A stretch of DNA of 64,000 nt, taken from contig CAMCVS010000004.1 of NCBI GenBank assembly GCA_945881965.1, forward strand, positions 213,264 through 277,263, written 5' to 3'. The translations under genes and the position numbers were made by a program. Positions 8,613 through 16,730 of the stretch are shown here, piece after piece. Position 1 is the stretch's first letter. Every line of letters begins with the position of its first letter. Under the pieces are notes generated by a model that worked only from the letters and a program-made list of their open reading frames with translations, ran no database searches and was not told the DNA's origin. The DNA is from Paracoccus haematequi. Lineage in GTDB: Bacteria; Pseudomonadota; Alphaproteobacteria; Rhodobacterales; Rhodobacteraceae.

Positions 8613-9635
8613 ATGGGATACAAGGTCGTCGTCGCAGGGGCCACGGGCAACGTGGGCCGCGAAATGCTGAACATTCTGGCGGAACGCCAGTTTCCGGTGG
8701 ACGAGATCGCGGCGCTGGCCAGCCGCCGGTCGATGGGCACCGAAATCTCGTTTGGCGACAAGACCTTGAAGGCGCAGGACATCGAAACCTTCGACTGGGC
8801 AGGCTGGGATATCGCGCTGTTCGCCATCGGGTCCGAGGCGACCAAGATCCACGCGCCCAAGGCGGCGGCGGCCGGATGTGTCGTGATCGACAATTCGTCG
8901 CTCTATCGCTATGACCCCGACGTGCCGCTGATCGTCCCCGAGGTGAACGCGGATGCGATTTTCGGCTATGCGAAAAAGAACATCATCGCGAACCCCAACT
9001 GTTCGACCGCGCAGATGGTCGTGGCGCTGAAACCCCTGCATGACCGCGCGCGGATCAAGCGGGTGGTGGTCAGCACTTATCAATCTGTGTCGGGCGCCGG
9101 CAAAGAAGGCATTGACGAGCTGTGGGACCAGACCAAGGGCATCTATGTGCCGGGTCAGGAACGCGAGCCCAAGAAATTCCAGAAGCAGATCGCCTTCAAC
9201 GTGATCCCGCAGATCGACGTGTTCATGGAAGACGGCCAGACCAAGGAAGAATGGAAAATGGTCGTCGAGACGAAAAAGATCCTCGATCCCAAGATCAAGG
9301 TCACGGCGACCTGTGTGCGGGTGCCGGTGTTCGTCGGTCATTCCGAGGCGATCAACATCGAGTTCGAGGAATTTCTGGACGAGGACGAGGCGCGCGACAT
9401 CCTGCGCGAGGCCCCCGGCGTTCTGGTGATCGATAAACGCGAACCCGGCGGCTATATAACGCCCATCGAATGTGTCGGCGACTACGCCACCTATGTCAGC
9501 CGCATCCGGCAGGATCAGACGCTGGATAACGGCATCAACCTGTGGTGCGTGTCCGATAACCTGCGCAAGGGCGCGGCGTTGAACGCGGTGCAGATCGCCG
9601 AAGTGCTGGGCAATCGCTGCCTGAAAAAGGGCTGA
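8613..9635 (+). CDS. asd: Aspartate-semialdehyde dehydrogenase
   Basis: Converts L-aspartyl-4-phosphate to aspartate semialdehyde with NADPH in the cytoplasm, the branch point to lysine/diaminopimelate, threonine and methionine. 340 residues, full length. The N-terminal Rossmann motif is GATGNVGREML (about 8-18). The catalytic Cys sits in NPNCSTAQM near residue 130, the substrate-binding region is QSVSGAGKEG, and the acid/base His is in CVRVPVFVGHSEA. A clear AGGAG precedes the ATG at 8613. The gene is monocistronic here. No abnormal feature is seen. Confidence 0.97.
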   Translation: MGYKVVVAGATGNVGREMLNILAERQFPVDEIAALASRRSMGTEISFGDKTLKAQDIETFDWAGWDIALFAIGSEATKIHAPKAAAAGCVVIDNSSLYRYDPDVPLIVPEVNADAIFGYAKKNIIANPNCSTAQMVVALKPLHDRARIKRVVVSTYQSVSGAGKEGIDELWDQTKGIYVPGQEREPKKFQKQIAFNVIPQIDVFMEDGQTKEEWKMVVETKKILDPKIKVTATCVRVPVFVGHSEAINIEFEEFLDEDEARDILREAPGVLVIDKREPGGYITPIECVGDYATYVSRIRQDQTLDNGINLWCVSDNLRKGAALNAVQIAEVLGNRCLKKG

Positions 9636-9723
9636 CGGCAGATTAGCGCCGGTGGGGGCGGGTGACGCTTGCTTTTGCGGGCCGCGCGGGGATGCTGCGC
9701 GCAGGCTTGACCCGGAGGTTCCC

Positions 9724-11331
9724 ATGCGCGCGATGCTTTCCCTGTTGCTGATGTCGTCCCCTGTCTGGGCCGCGGATATCGCGCTGAATGCCCCTGTCAC
9801 AGCGGCCACGCTGTATCCGCAGGGCGCGACGCTGACCCGCAGCGTGGATTTTGCCGTCCCGGAGGGACGGCATCGGCTGATCATCACCGACCTGCCCGCT
9901 GACGTGGACGCCGAGACGCTGCGCGTCTCGGTCGCGGGCGCGCGCCTTGGCGCGCTGTCTTTCCGCAACGATGCGGTGCCGCCGCGCGACGCGGCGGACC
10001 CGGCGGCGCTGCGCGCCGCCCAAGATGCGGTCACCGCTGCCGAGGCGGCGCTGCGCGCCGCTGAAACCGACAAGGCGCGCGCGCTTGCCGCGCGCGCGGG
10101 GGCCGAGGCGCGGCTGGCCTTTCTGGCGGGTCTTGGTCAGTCGGAGGCTACTGCGCAACCGCCCGAGGCGTTGCGGCAGATTCTGGAAATGATCGGCGAG
10201 GAAACCGCCGCCGCCCGCACCGCGATCCTGGATGCCGAATTTGTTGCGGCCACGCTGTACCCCGCGATCACCGCTGCGCAAGACGCGCTGGACCGTGCCC
10301 GCGCCGCGCTGGCCGCGCTGGTTCCCGACACCACAGACCGCGCATGGCTGGCGATTGATGTGGCCGCAGATGCGGCGGGGCAGGCGCGGCTGACGTTGAC
10401 CCATCCGACCTGGGATGCGGCGTGGCAGCCCGCCTATGACCTGCGGCTGACCCGCGCCACGGGCACGCTGGCCATCGACCGCGCCGCCTTCTTGCAGCAG
10501 GACACCGGCGAGGCGTGGCGCGACGTGGCCATCACCCTGTCCACCGTCCGGCCCAGCGAACAGACCGCGCCATCCGACATCTGGCCGCTGCCGTTGCAGA
10601 TCACCGACCCCGAGACCCCGCAGCCGATGCTGCGCAGCGCGATGGAATACAGCCCCGCCGACGCGGTTGTGGTGGGCGAGGCGGCACTGAAAACCGCGAC
10701 CGCCGACTATGACGGTTTGGCGGTCAGCTATGCCTATCCAGACCCTGTTTCGCTGGTATCGGGCCCCGAGGCGTTGCGGCTGTCGCTGGGATCGCTTGCC
10801 GCCCGCGCGACTGTCCGCGCCGAAGCCGTGCCGCTGTTTGACACCACCGCCTTTCTGATGGCCGAGTTTGTCAACGATACCGGGGAAATCCTGCTGCCGG
10901 GTGCGCAGGCACAGCTTTATCGCGATGGCACGGCGACTGGCGCATTTCAAATGCCTCTGGTCGCCGTGGGCGATACCGCGCGCATCCCCTTTGGCCCTAT
11001 CGAAGGGTTGCGCCTGACGCGCGCGGTGCTGGACCGGTCCGAGGGCGGGCGCGGCGTGATCACCAAATCAACCGAGCGCAACGAAGCCGTGCAGATCACC
11101 ATCCGCAACCTGACGGCCGAACCCTGGGCGCTGCGCGTCACTGACCGCGCGCCCTATTCCGAACAGGACGCGCTGAAGATCGAGGTCAAGACCACCCCCG
11201 CGCCCACGGCCCGCGACATCGACGGCAAGCGCGGGCTGTTGCAATGGGACGTGACGCTGGACGCAGGCCAGACGCGCGACATCGCCATCGACACCCGCAT
11301 TACCTGGCCCGACGGCAAGGTGCTGCGGTAA
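9724..11331 (+). CDS. Secreted/periplasmic DUF4139 domain protein (MuiA-like)
   Basis: About 535 residues from the ATG at 9724, which gives a clear signal peptide (MRAMLSLLLMSSPVWAADI, cleavage probably after WAA). The frame is open for 24 codons further upstream without signal-like character. Order: an N-terminal DUF4140 beta domain (TLYPQGATLTRSVDF), an Ala/Arg-rich coiled coil at about residues 95-205, then the DUF4139 beta-rich domain (LTLTHPTWDAAWQPAYDLRL) to the C-terminus. The family was first named from a mucoidy inhibitor; a biochemical role is not established. The start of the coiled coil is written with codons forming several perfect inverted repeats (see the repeat entry at 9911). 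Confidence 0.85.
   Translation: MRAMLSLLLMSSPVWAADIALNAPVTAATLYPQGATLTRSVDFAVPEGRHRLIITDLPADVDAETLRVSVAGARLGALSFRNDAVPPRDAADPAALRAAQDAVTAAEAALRAAETDKARALAARAGAEARLAFLAGLGQSEATAQPPEALRQILEMIGEETAAARTAILDAEFVAATLYPAITAAQDALDRARAALAALVPDTTDRAWLAIDVAADAAGQARLTLTHPTWDAAWQPAYDLRLTRATGTLAIDRAAFLQQDTGEAWRDVAITLSTVRPSEQTAPSDIWPLPLQITDPETPQPMLRSAMEYSPADAVVVGEAALKTATADYDGLAVSYAYPDPVSLVSGPEALRLSLGSLAARATVRAEAVPLFDTTAFLMAEFVNDTGEILLPGAQAQLYRDGTATGAFQMPLVAVGDTARIPFGPIEGLRLTRAVLDRSEGGRGVITKSTERNEAVQITIRNLTAEPWALRVTDRAPYSEQDALKIEVKTTPAPTARDIDGKRGLLQWDVTLDAGQTRDIAIDTRITWPDGKVLR
9911..10061. repeat. Cluster of perfect short-loop inverted repeats inside the DUF4139 gene
   Basis: Five arms pair perfectly over 150 bases: 9911-9919 with 9923-9931 (9 bp, loop TGC), 9940-9946 with 9949-9955 (7 bp), 9979-9986 with 9990-9997 (8 bp), 10002-10009 with 10013-10020 (8 bp, loop TGC) and 10045-10051 with 10055-10061 (7 bp, loop TGC). 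They encode an Ala/Arg-rich coiled coil, so part of the pattern may come from GCG/CGC codon use. No function is known. Confidence 0.6.
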
Positions 11332-11334
11332 CGG

Positions 11335-11727
11335 TCAGGGCGCCAAGCCCATCAGCACCGCCCCCGCCAGCGCATAGCCCGCCAGCATGTGCAGCACCGC
11401 CCATTCGCCGCGCAGCAACAGCTTGGGCGAACACAGCACATGGCTGATCGCCGACAGGAAACAGACGTGGAACAGCACCACGACCGTCAACAGCGTGGGG
11501 GATTGCGCGCCGCTGGCCACGGAATAGTCGCTGAAATGCTGCCATGTCAGCACCATGCCGACCGCGCCCAGCGTCAGGAACGGCGGTCCCATCCGGGCGA
11601 TATCACGCAGCGGCAGGGTGGGGCGGCGCGGGCGCGGCGGGGCCACGGGAAACACGCCGGGCAGAACTGCAATCCGCTCGCCGCTTTTCCAGCGGTCGAT
11701 GCGGGCCTGAAAATCGGGGTCGCTCAT
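11335..11727 (-). CDS. Small integral membrane protein, unknown function
   Basis: 130 residues. A soluble N-terminus of about 45 residues (DPDFQARIDRWKSGERI, then a Pro/Arg-rich stretch) is followed by three likely membrane helices: FLTLGAVGMVLTW, LLTVVVLFHVCFLSAISHVL and the C-terminal MLAGYALAGAVLMGL. I do not recognise the family. The gene converges on the DUF4139 gene with only three bases between the stops and is 128 bases downstream of the SbtA/SbtB gene pair on the same strand. Codon use and composition match its surroundings, so it is probably a real gene, but nothing indicates its role. Confidence 0.6.
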   Translation of the reverse strand: MSDPDFQARIDRWKSGERIAVLPGVFPVAPPRPRRPTLPLRDIARMGPPFLTLGAVGMVLTWQHFSDYSVASGAQSPTLLTVVVLFHVCFLSAISHVLCSPKLLLRGEWAVLHMLAGYALAGAVLMGLAP

Positions 11728-11855
11728 GTGCCTGTCCTCATTTTCGAGTGTTCAAAGAGCATACGCGTCAAATTCGACGAAAATTTGCGCAAACCGCGAC
11801 GTTCCGGCGCGGGAAACATGGCTTTGGCCGGATCAGCGGCCGGATCGGCGGCGAT

Positions 11856-12167
11856 TCAGAACCGCTCCGCCCGCAGCACGGCGCAATCAGTGATGCACAC
11901 GACGCCGATATGGCGTTCGACGACGGCAAAGGCCGCGTCCAGCAACCCATCCAGCCGGTCGGGCCGGATCAGGCAGACCACCTGCACCATGCCGCCCGCG
12001 CGTCCCACCTGCCCCTCGCGCGACCAGACGCCCGACCGGCCCGACCCGCCCATCACCGGCAACACGGTCCAGCCGGTCACGCCCGCGCCCGCCAGCGCCT
12101 CGGTCAGACGGCGTTCCATCACGGCCTCGATGGTGATTTCGACGCGTTTTGCGGGGTGCATCTGCAT
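11856..12167 (-). CDS. sbtB: PII-like signalling protein, SbtB family
   Basis: 103 residues, the size of PII-fold trimeric regulators. The N-terminus KRVEITIEAVMERRLTEAL is the first beta-alpha unit (SbtB-like rather than GlnB-like), a Gly-rich segment GGSGRSGVWSREGQVGRAGG at about 40-59 occupies the T-loop position, and the last strand reads ERHIGVVCITDCAVLRAERF. In cyanobacteria SbtB binds adenine nucleotides including cAMP and caps the bicarbonate transporter SbtA; here it lies three bases behind an SbtA-like gene, which is the main support for the call. Nucleotide preference cannot be read. ATGs at 12167 and 12161 are both possible starts. Confidence 0.8.
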   Translation of the reverse strand: MQMHPAKRVEITIEAVMERRLTEALAGAGVTGWTVLPVMGGSGRSGVWSREGQVGRAGGMVQVVCLIRPDRLDGLLDAAFAVVERHIGVVCITDCAVLRAERF

Positions 12168-12170
12168 GGA

Positions 12171-13151
12171 TCAAGCTCCGTTGAGCGTTTGGGCCAGCCA
12201 CAGATAGGCGGGCAGGCCGATGGTCAGGTTGAACGGAAACGTCACGCCCAACGACAGCGTCAGGTAAACCGACGGGTTCGCCTCGGGCAGTGCGACCCGC
12301 ATCGCCGCCGGAACCGCGATATAGCTGGCCGAAGCACCCAGCGTTGCCATCAGCATTACGCCTCCGGTGGACAGCCCCACGCCCGCCCCTGCCAGCGCGC
12401 CCAGACCCCCGCCGATCAGCGGCATGATCAGCGCAAAGGCAATGGCGCCGCGATCCAGCACTTTGCCGCCGCCCTGCCGGTTTGCGCGCAAGCCGCGCCC
12501 CGCGACCAGCCCCATGTCCAACAGGAACAGGCACAAGACGCCCTTGAATGGCGCGGTGATGAAGGCGGAAATCTCGGTCAATCCCTGCGGCCCGGTGATC
12601 CAGCCGATCACAAATGACCCGATCAACAGCACGATGGACCCGTTCAGCAGGATTTCCCGCAGCAGGTCGGGTTCCATCGCCCGTCCTTGACCGTTGCGCG
12701 CGACCAGCCACAGCGCAGACAGGATCGCCGGGGCCTCCATGGCGGCGGCGACGGCAACCATATAGCCTTCTGGCCGCAGCCCTGCGGCCTCGGTGACAGA
12801 GGTCGCCGCCACAAAGGTCACGATTGAAATCGATCCGTAATGCGCGGCCACCGCCGCCGCATCCAGCACCGATAGGCCCGATATCCGCTGCAACAGCGTA
12901 AACGCGATCACCGGCAGGCCAAACGATAACAGCACCCCCGCGCCAATCGCCAGCGCCAGCCCCGCGTCGATGCCGTTTTCCGCCACCGCCACCCCGCCTT
13001 TGAACCCGATGGCGAACAACAGGTAGATCGACATGCCCTTGGCCACGGCCTCGGGGATGGTCAGGTCGGACCGCAGCAGCGCCGCCAGCAGGCCAAGCCC
13101 GAAACACAGCACCATGGGCGACAACAGGTTGGCGGCGGCAAGGTCAAGCAT
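12171..13151 (-). CDS. sbtA: Sodium-dependent bicarbonate transporter, SbtA family
   Basis: About 326 residues and strongly hydrophobic throughout, with roughly ten membrane helices in two inverted halves (first half near residues 1-150, second from about 185). Recognisable segments are ANLLSPMVLCFGLGLLAALL, the intramembrane MSIYLLFAIGFKGGVA and the second-half counterpart ILLNGSIVLLIGSF. SbtA imports bicarbonate with Na+ and raises intracellular inorganic carbon. I start it at the ATG at 13151; the open frame up to 13202 (MCRGLWCPYARK) does not look like protein. sbtB follows directly, and a beta-carbonic anhydrase lies just upstream on the same strand behind a hairpin, making a compact Ci-supply module. 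Confidence 0.88.
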   Translation of the reverse strand: MLDLAAANLLSPMVLCFGLGLLAALLRSDLTIPEAVAKGMSIYLLFAIGFKGGVAVAENGIDAGLALAIGAGVLLSFGLPVIAFTLLQRISGLSVLDAAAVAAHYGSISIVTFVAATSVTEAAGLRPEGYMVAVAAAMEAPAILSALWLVARNGQGRAMEPDLLREILLNGSIVLLIGSFVIGWITGPQGLTEISAFITAPFKGVLCLFLLDMGLVAGRGLRANRQGGGKVLDRGAIAFALIMPLIGGGLGALAGAGVGLSTGGVMLMATLGASASYIAVPAAMRVALPEANPSVYLTLSLGVTFPFNLTIGLPAYLWLAQTLNGA

Positions 13152-13189
13152 GGCGGTCCCATCACGTTTGCGCGCATATGGGCACCAAA

Positions 13190-13213
13190 GTCCCCGGCAC
13201 AAGCACCGGGACG
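13190..13213 (-). terminator. Candidate hairpin terminator downstream of the carbonic anhydrase gene
   Basis: GTCCCCGG at 13190-13197 pairs with CCGGGAC at 13206-13212 (one bulged C), with an eight-base loop. On the minus strand the stem is followed by TTTGG, a weak U tract. It lies 13 bases beyond the carbonic anhydrase stop and before sbtA, so it may separate or attenuate the two transcripts. Confidence 0.45.
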
Positions 13214-13225
13214 CGGTTCCCCTTG

Positions 13226-13873
13226 TTATACCTTGCGAAAATCGCCCAGCACCGGATCAAACCATTCCAGCGAGCCTTCGCCGATATCGGTCCACAGCCC
13301 ATGCAGGGTCAGGTGGCCGCTGTCCACCGCGTCGCGCAGGAACGGAAAGGTCAGCAGGTTTTCCAGACTGACCAGCACGGCTTGCCGTTCCAGCGCGCGA
13401 TGTTGGTCGGGGGCGGGCAGATCCTTGATCCGGTCAAAGCCGGGGCGCAGGATATCCATCCACCGCCCGACGAAAGAGGTCTTTTCCATCAGTTCCGGCG
13501 CGGTGCCGGTACACATCGCGTGGCACCCCTGCACCCCGCCGCAGGACGAATGGCCCAGCACGATCACATGCGCCACCTTCAGCGCCATCACCGCATATTC
13601 CACGGCGGCCGAGGTGCCATGCTGCAACCCGTCGGGTTTGTGCGGCGGCACCAGATTGGCGATGTTGCGGTGGATGAAAAACTCGCCCTGATCCGCGCCA
13701 AAGATCGAGGTGACATGCACGCGGCTGTCACAGCAGGAAATCACCATCGCGCGCGGATGCTGGCCATTGTCGGCCAGACGGCGATACCACGCCTGGTTCT
13801 CTTGGTACGTGGTGGCTTTCCAGCCCTGGTAACGTTGCACCAGATAGCCGGGCAGGGGTTTGGCGGTGATCAT
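13226..13873 (-). CDS. Beta-class carbonic anhydrase
   Basis: Interconverts CO2 and bicarbonate in the cytoplasm. 215 residues from the ATG at 13873, which sits five bases after GAGG on the minus strand (an adjacent ATG at 13876 is closer to it, and a longer open frame to 13951 lacks conservation). The zinc ligands are visible: Cys47 and Asp49-Arg51 in CCDSR, then His108 and Cys111 in VLGHSSCGG. The HRNIANLVPP segment and an intact C-terminal active-site helix are present. Its placement before sbtA-sbtB suggests it uses, or feeds, the same bicarbonate pool. Confidence 0.95.
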   Translation of the reverse strand: MITAKPLPGYLVQRYQGWKATTYQENQAWYRRLADNGQHPRAMVISCCDSRVHVTSIFGADQGEFFIHRNIANLVPPHKPDGLQHGTSAAVEYAVMALKVAHVIVLGHSSCGGVQGCHAMCTGTAPELMEKTSFVGRWMDILRPGFDRIKDLPAPDQHRALERQAVLVSLENLLTFPFLRDAVDSGHLTLHGLWTDIGEGSLEWFDPVLGDFRKV

Positions 13874-14019
13874 CATGGCCTCGCAGCGGGGTTGATCGGT
13901 ATTTGCCGAAACTTGCCCGGAAAACAAGGCCGCGCCGGGCAGAAACGGCAAGGATTTGACAAGGGTTTGGGGCGCAATCTGCCACCGGGCCGTGGGGGTC
14001 AGAGTGGAAGGGTGGGATT

Positions 14020-14400
14020 TTGGAACGGGTCACCGTATTGCAAATGACGGAATTCGTCCGCGTGGACGCGGACAGGCTGGGGCAGTTGTATGCACAACTG
14101 GGCGAACGCGGCGCAGAAGATGTGGTGTGCCGCGCGATGGAGGAACTGGCCGCGCGGTTAAGCCATACGGATCAGCAATATCGCGGCGGTGATCGGGCGG
14201 GCCTGCGCAAAAACGCGCGGTCGCTGGTTGCCATCGCGGAACAGGTGGGGATGCACCTGTTGGCGCGGGTGGCGCAGGATGTCACCACCTGCATTGATGC
14301 TGGCGATCCGGTCGCGCTGGGCGCGGTGCAGGCGCGGCTGGTGCGGGTGGGTGAACGATCCCTGTTCGCGGTCTGGGATTTGCAGGATCTGTCGCTGTGA
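14020..14400 (+). CDS. Small all-alpha protein resembling a degenerate HPt domain
   Basis: 126 residues if translation starts at the TTG at 14020, which has AAGGGTGGG eight bases upstream; an ATG at 14044 is the alternative. The helical pattern (RAGLRKNARSLVAIAEQVGM) aligns with the helix of histidine phosphotransfer domains that normally reads HxLKGSS, but no His is present at that place (Asn-Ala-Arg-Ser instead). If the resemblance is real it cannot take a phosphoryl group in the normal way. It is divergent from the carbonic anhydrase and lies 63 bases before the M17 aminopeptidase on the same strand. The family is unconfirmed. Confidence 0.6.
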   Translation: MERVTVLQMTEFVRVDADRLGQLYAQLGERGAEDVVCRAMEELAARLSHTDQQYRGGDRAGLRKNARSLVAIAEQVGMHLLARVAQDVTTCIDAGDPVALGAVQARLVRVGERSLFAVWDLQDLSL

Positions 14401-14463
14401 TCTGGCCTTGCGGGCGCTGACGGCTGGGTTACGCTGTCGGTCAACGGGCCAAGGGGGATGGAT

Positions 14464-15849
14464 ATGGCGATTGAACCACGCTTTGCCGATGCGGGTGATG
14501 CGCTGCCCCTGCATGTGGTCACCCCCGATACGCTGGACGCGGTGCTGGCGGGCTTGACCAATGCACAACGCGTTTGGGTCAAGGCATCGGGGTTCGCGCC
14601 TGCGATCGGCAAGACCTGTCTGTTGCCGGGGCCGGATGGCGTGATCACCGGCGCGTTGGCGGGCTATGGCGCGGCGGCACAGCGCGCGCGCGGGCGGTTC
14701 TCCTTGGCGGGCGCGTTTGCCGCGCTGCCCGGAGGTGTATGGCGGATCGCCTCCGGCCTGCCCGCCGAGGCCGCCAGTGAAGAAGCCCTGGGATGCCTGC
14801 TGACCGCCTATGCCTTTGACCGCTATCGCGCGCAGACGCCCGCCACCGCGCGGCTGGCGGCTCCCGACGGCATCGACGCCGCGCGGGTGGAAATCATGGC
14901 GGCGGCGGAATGTCTGACCCGCGATCTGATCAACACACCTGCCTCGGACATGGGGCCGGACGCGCTGCATCACGCGGCGGCGGCCTTGGCCGACCGCTAT
15001 GGCGCGGCGTTTACGGCGGTCGTGGGCGATGACCTGCTGACGCAGAATTTCCCGATGATCCACGCGGTTGGCCGCGCGTCCACCGTCGCCCCGCGGCTTT
15101 TGGACCTGCGCTGGGGCAGCGCTGGTCCGCGCCTGACGCTGGTGGGCAAGGGCGTGTGTTTCGACACCGGGGGGCTGGACATCAAACCCGCCGCCTCGAT
15201 GGGGCTGATGAAAAAGGACATGGGCGGGGCGGCGACCGTGCTGGGTCTGGCGCAGATGATCATGGCGCTGAACCTGCCGGTGCGGCTGCGGGTGCTGATC
15301 CCGGCGGTGGAAAATGCCATATCCGGCAATGCCTTCCGCCCGCAGGACATCCTGACCGCGCGCAACGGGCTGACGGTGGAAATCAACAATACCGATGCCG
15401 AGGGGCGGCTGGTGCTGGCCGATGCGCTGGCGCTGGGGGCCGAGGAAACCCCCGACCTGATGCTGTCGATGGCGACGCTGACCGGGGCGGCACGGGTGGC
15501 GGTGGGGCCGGACCTGGCACCGTTCTTTACCGATGATGAACCGCTTGCCGCCGCGCTGATGGCTGCGATGGGGCCCGCCGCTGATCCGGTCTGGCGGTTG
15601 CCGTTCTGGACGCCTTACGAGGCGGACATCGAACCCGGCATCGCCGATCTGGACAACGCGCCGAAGTCGGGCTTTGCGGGCGCGATCACGGCGGCGCTGT
15701 TCCTGCGGCGTTTTGTCGGCCCGACCCGTTACGCGCATTTCGACATCTATGGCTGGCAACCCAGCGCCGCCCCCGCGCGCCCCAAGGGCGGGCTGGGCAT
15801 GGGCGCGCGCGCCATCCTGACCGCCTTGCCCGCCGTGCTGGAGATCTGA
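14464..15849 (+). CDS. Leucyl aminopeptidase family protein (peptidase M17)
   Basis: Dimetal aminopeptidase that removes N-terminal residues from short peptides in the cytoplasm; about 461 residues. The C-terminal catalytic domain has GKGVCFDTGGLDIKP with the conserved Lys and Asp, the helix MKKDMGGAATVLG, and the diagnostic NTDAEGRLVLADAL near residue 310. The N-terminal ~140 residues are divergent, as usual. AAGGGGG at 14451-14457 directly abuts an ATG at 14458 but is six bases from the ATG at 14464, so I prefer 14464. An NlpC/P60 hydrolase follows after three bases; the pairing suggests a joint role in handling cell-wall peptides, which is inference. Confidence 0.92.
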   Translation: MAIEPRFADAGDALPLHVVTPDTLDAVLAGLTNAQRVWVKASGFAPAIGKTCLLPGPDGVITGALAGYGAAAQRARGRFSLAGAFAALPGGVWRIASGLPAEAASEEALGCLLTAYAFDRYRAQTPATARLAAPDGIDAARVEIMAAAECLTRDLINTPASDMGPDALHHAAAALADRYGAAFTAVVGDDLLTQNFPMIHAVGRASTVAPRLLDLRWGSAGPRLTLVGKGVCFDTGGLDIKPAASMGLMKKDMGGAATVLGLAQMIMALNLPVRLRVLIPAVENAISGNAFRPQDILTARNGLTVEINNTDAEGRLVLADALALGAEETPDLMLSMATLTGAARVAVGPDLAPFFTDDEPLAAALMAAMGPAADPVWRLPFWTPYEADIEPGIADLDNAPKSGFAGAITAALFLRRFVGPTRYAHFDIYGWQPSAAPARPKGGLGMGARAILTALPAVLEI

Positions 15850-15852
15850 CGC

Positions 15853-16683
15853 ATGGACCGCCGCCAGACCCCCGCCAATGGCCGCGTTGCAGCGGCGCAT
15901 CTGCGGGGCAAGGTCACGGCGGAACGGTTCGTGAAAGGTGAGGCGCGGCGTGTCGCGGTGCCCGTCGCGGACCTGTTGCATGAACCGCACGGGCGGCGCG
16001 AACGGCAGGTGCTGCTGGGCGATCCGCTGACGGTGTTCGAACGCCGCGAGGGCTGGGCCTTTGTGCAATCGGGCAAGGATGGCTATGTCGGCTATCTGCG
16101 CGCGGGGCAATTCGACGACCGCGCCGACCCGTCGCATTGGGTCACGGCGGCGGCGACGCATCTCTATCCCGAACCCGATATGAAACGCATCGAACGCGCC
16201 CGCCTGCCATTCGGTGCGCGGCTGGCCGTGGTGGCCGAGGCGAACGCGCGGTTTCTGGAAACCGAAGACGGCTTTGTGCCGCGCGCGCATCTGGCCGCGC
16301 TGGATTGGCATTTCCGCGATCCGGTCGCGGTGGCGCTGCTGTTTCTGGGCACACCCTATCTGTGGGGCGGCAACAGCCGCGACGGCATCGACTGTTCCGG
16401 GCTGGTGCAGGCGGCCTGTCTGGCCTGTGGCATCGCCTGTCCGGCAGACAGCGATCAACAGGCCGAAACAGCGGGGCAACCGCTGTCAGATGCCGCGCCG
16501 CTGCAACGCGGCGATCTGGTGTTCTGGAAGGGGCATGTGGCAATGGTCGTCACGCATAACCGCCTGATCCACGCCAACGCGCATCACATGGCGGTGGCCT
16601 GCGAACCCCAGGACGAGGCCGAGGCCCGCATCGCCGGTCAAGGTAATGGCCCGGTCCTGACACGGCGGCGGCTGATTGCCTGA
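15853..16683 (+). CDS. NlpC/P60 family cell-wall peptidase with SH3-like N-terminus
   Basis: 276 residues. The N-terminal half has two SH3b-like repeats (about 40-75, ending VQSGKDGYVGYL, and about 95-140, ending ETEDGFVPRAHL). The C-terminal NlpC/P60 domain starts near residue 150 with the catalytic Cys in NSRDGIDCSGLVQ (about 180), followed by RGDLVFWKGHVAMVV with the catalytic His and a third polar residue in LIHANAH. Such enzymes cut gamma-D-Glu-diaminopimelate bonds in murein peptides. No signal peptide is seen, so a cytoplasmic role on recycled peptides, together with the preceding M17 aminopeptidase, is more likely than secretion. Confidence 0.9.
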   Translation: MDRRQTPANGRVAAAHLRGKVTAERFVKGEARRVAVPVADLLHEPHGRRERQVLLGDPLTVFERREGWAFVQSGKDGYVGYLRAGQFDDRADPSHWVTAAATHLYPEPDMKRIERARLPFGARLAVVAEANARFLETEDGFVPRAHLAALDWHFRDPVAVALLFLGTPYLWGGNSRDGIDCSGLVQAACLACGIACPADSDQQAETAGQPLSDAAPLQRGDLVFWKGHVAMVVTHNRLIHANAHHMAVACEPQDEAEARIAGQGNGPVLTRRRLIA

Positions 16684-16730
16684 GGCGGCGCGCACGCCTA
16701 TACCCACGCGACATATCCGGAGAATTGACC

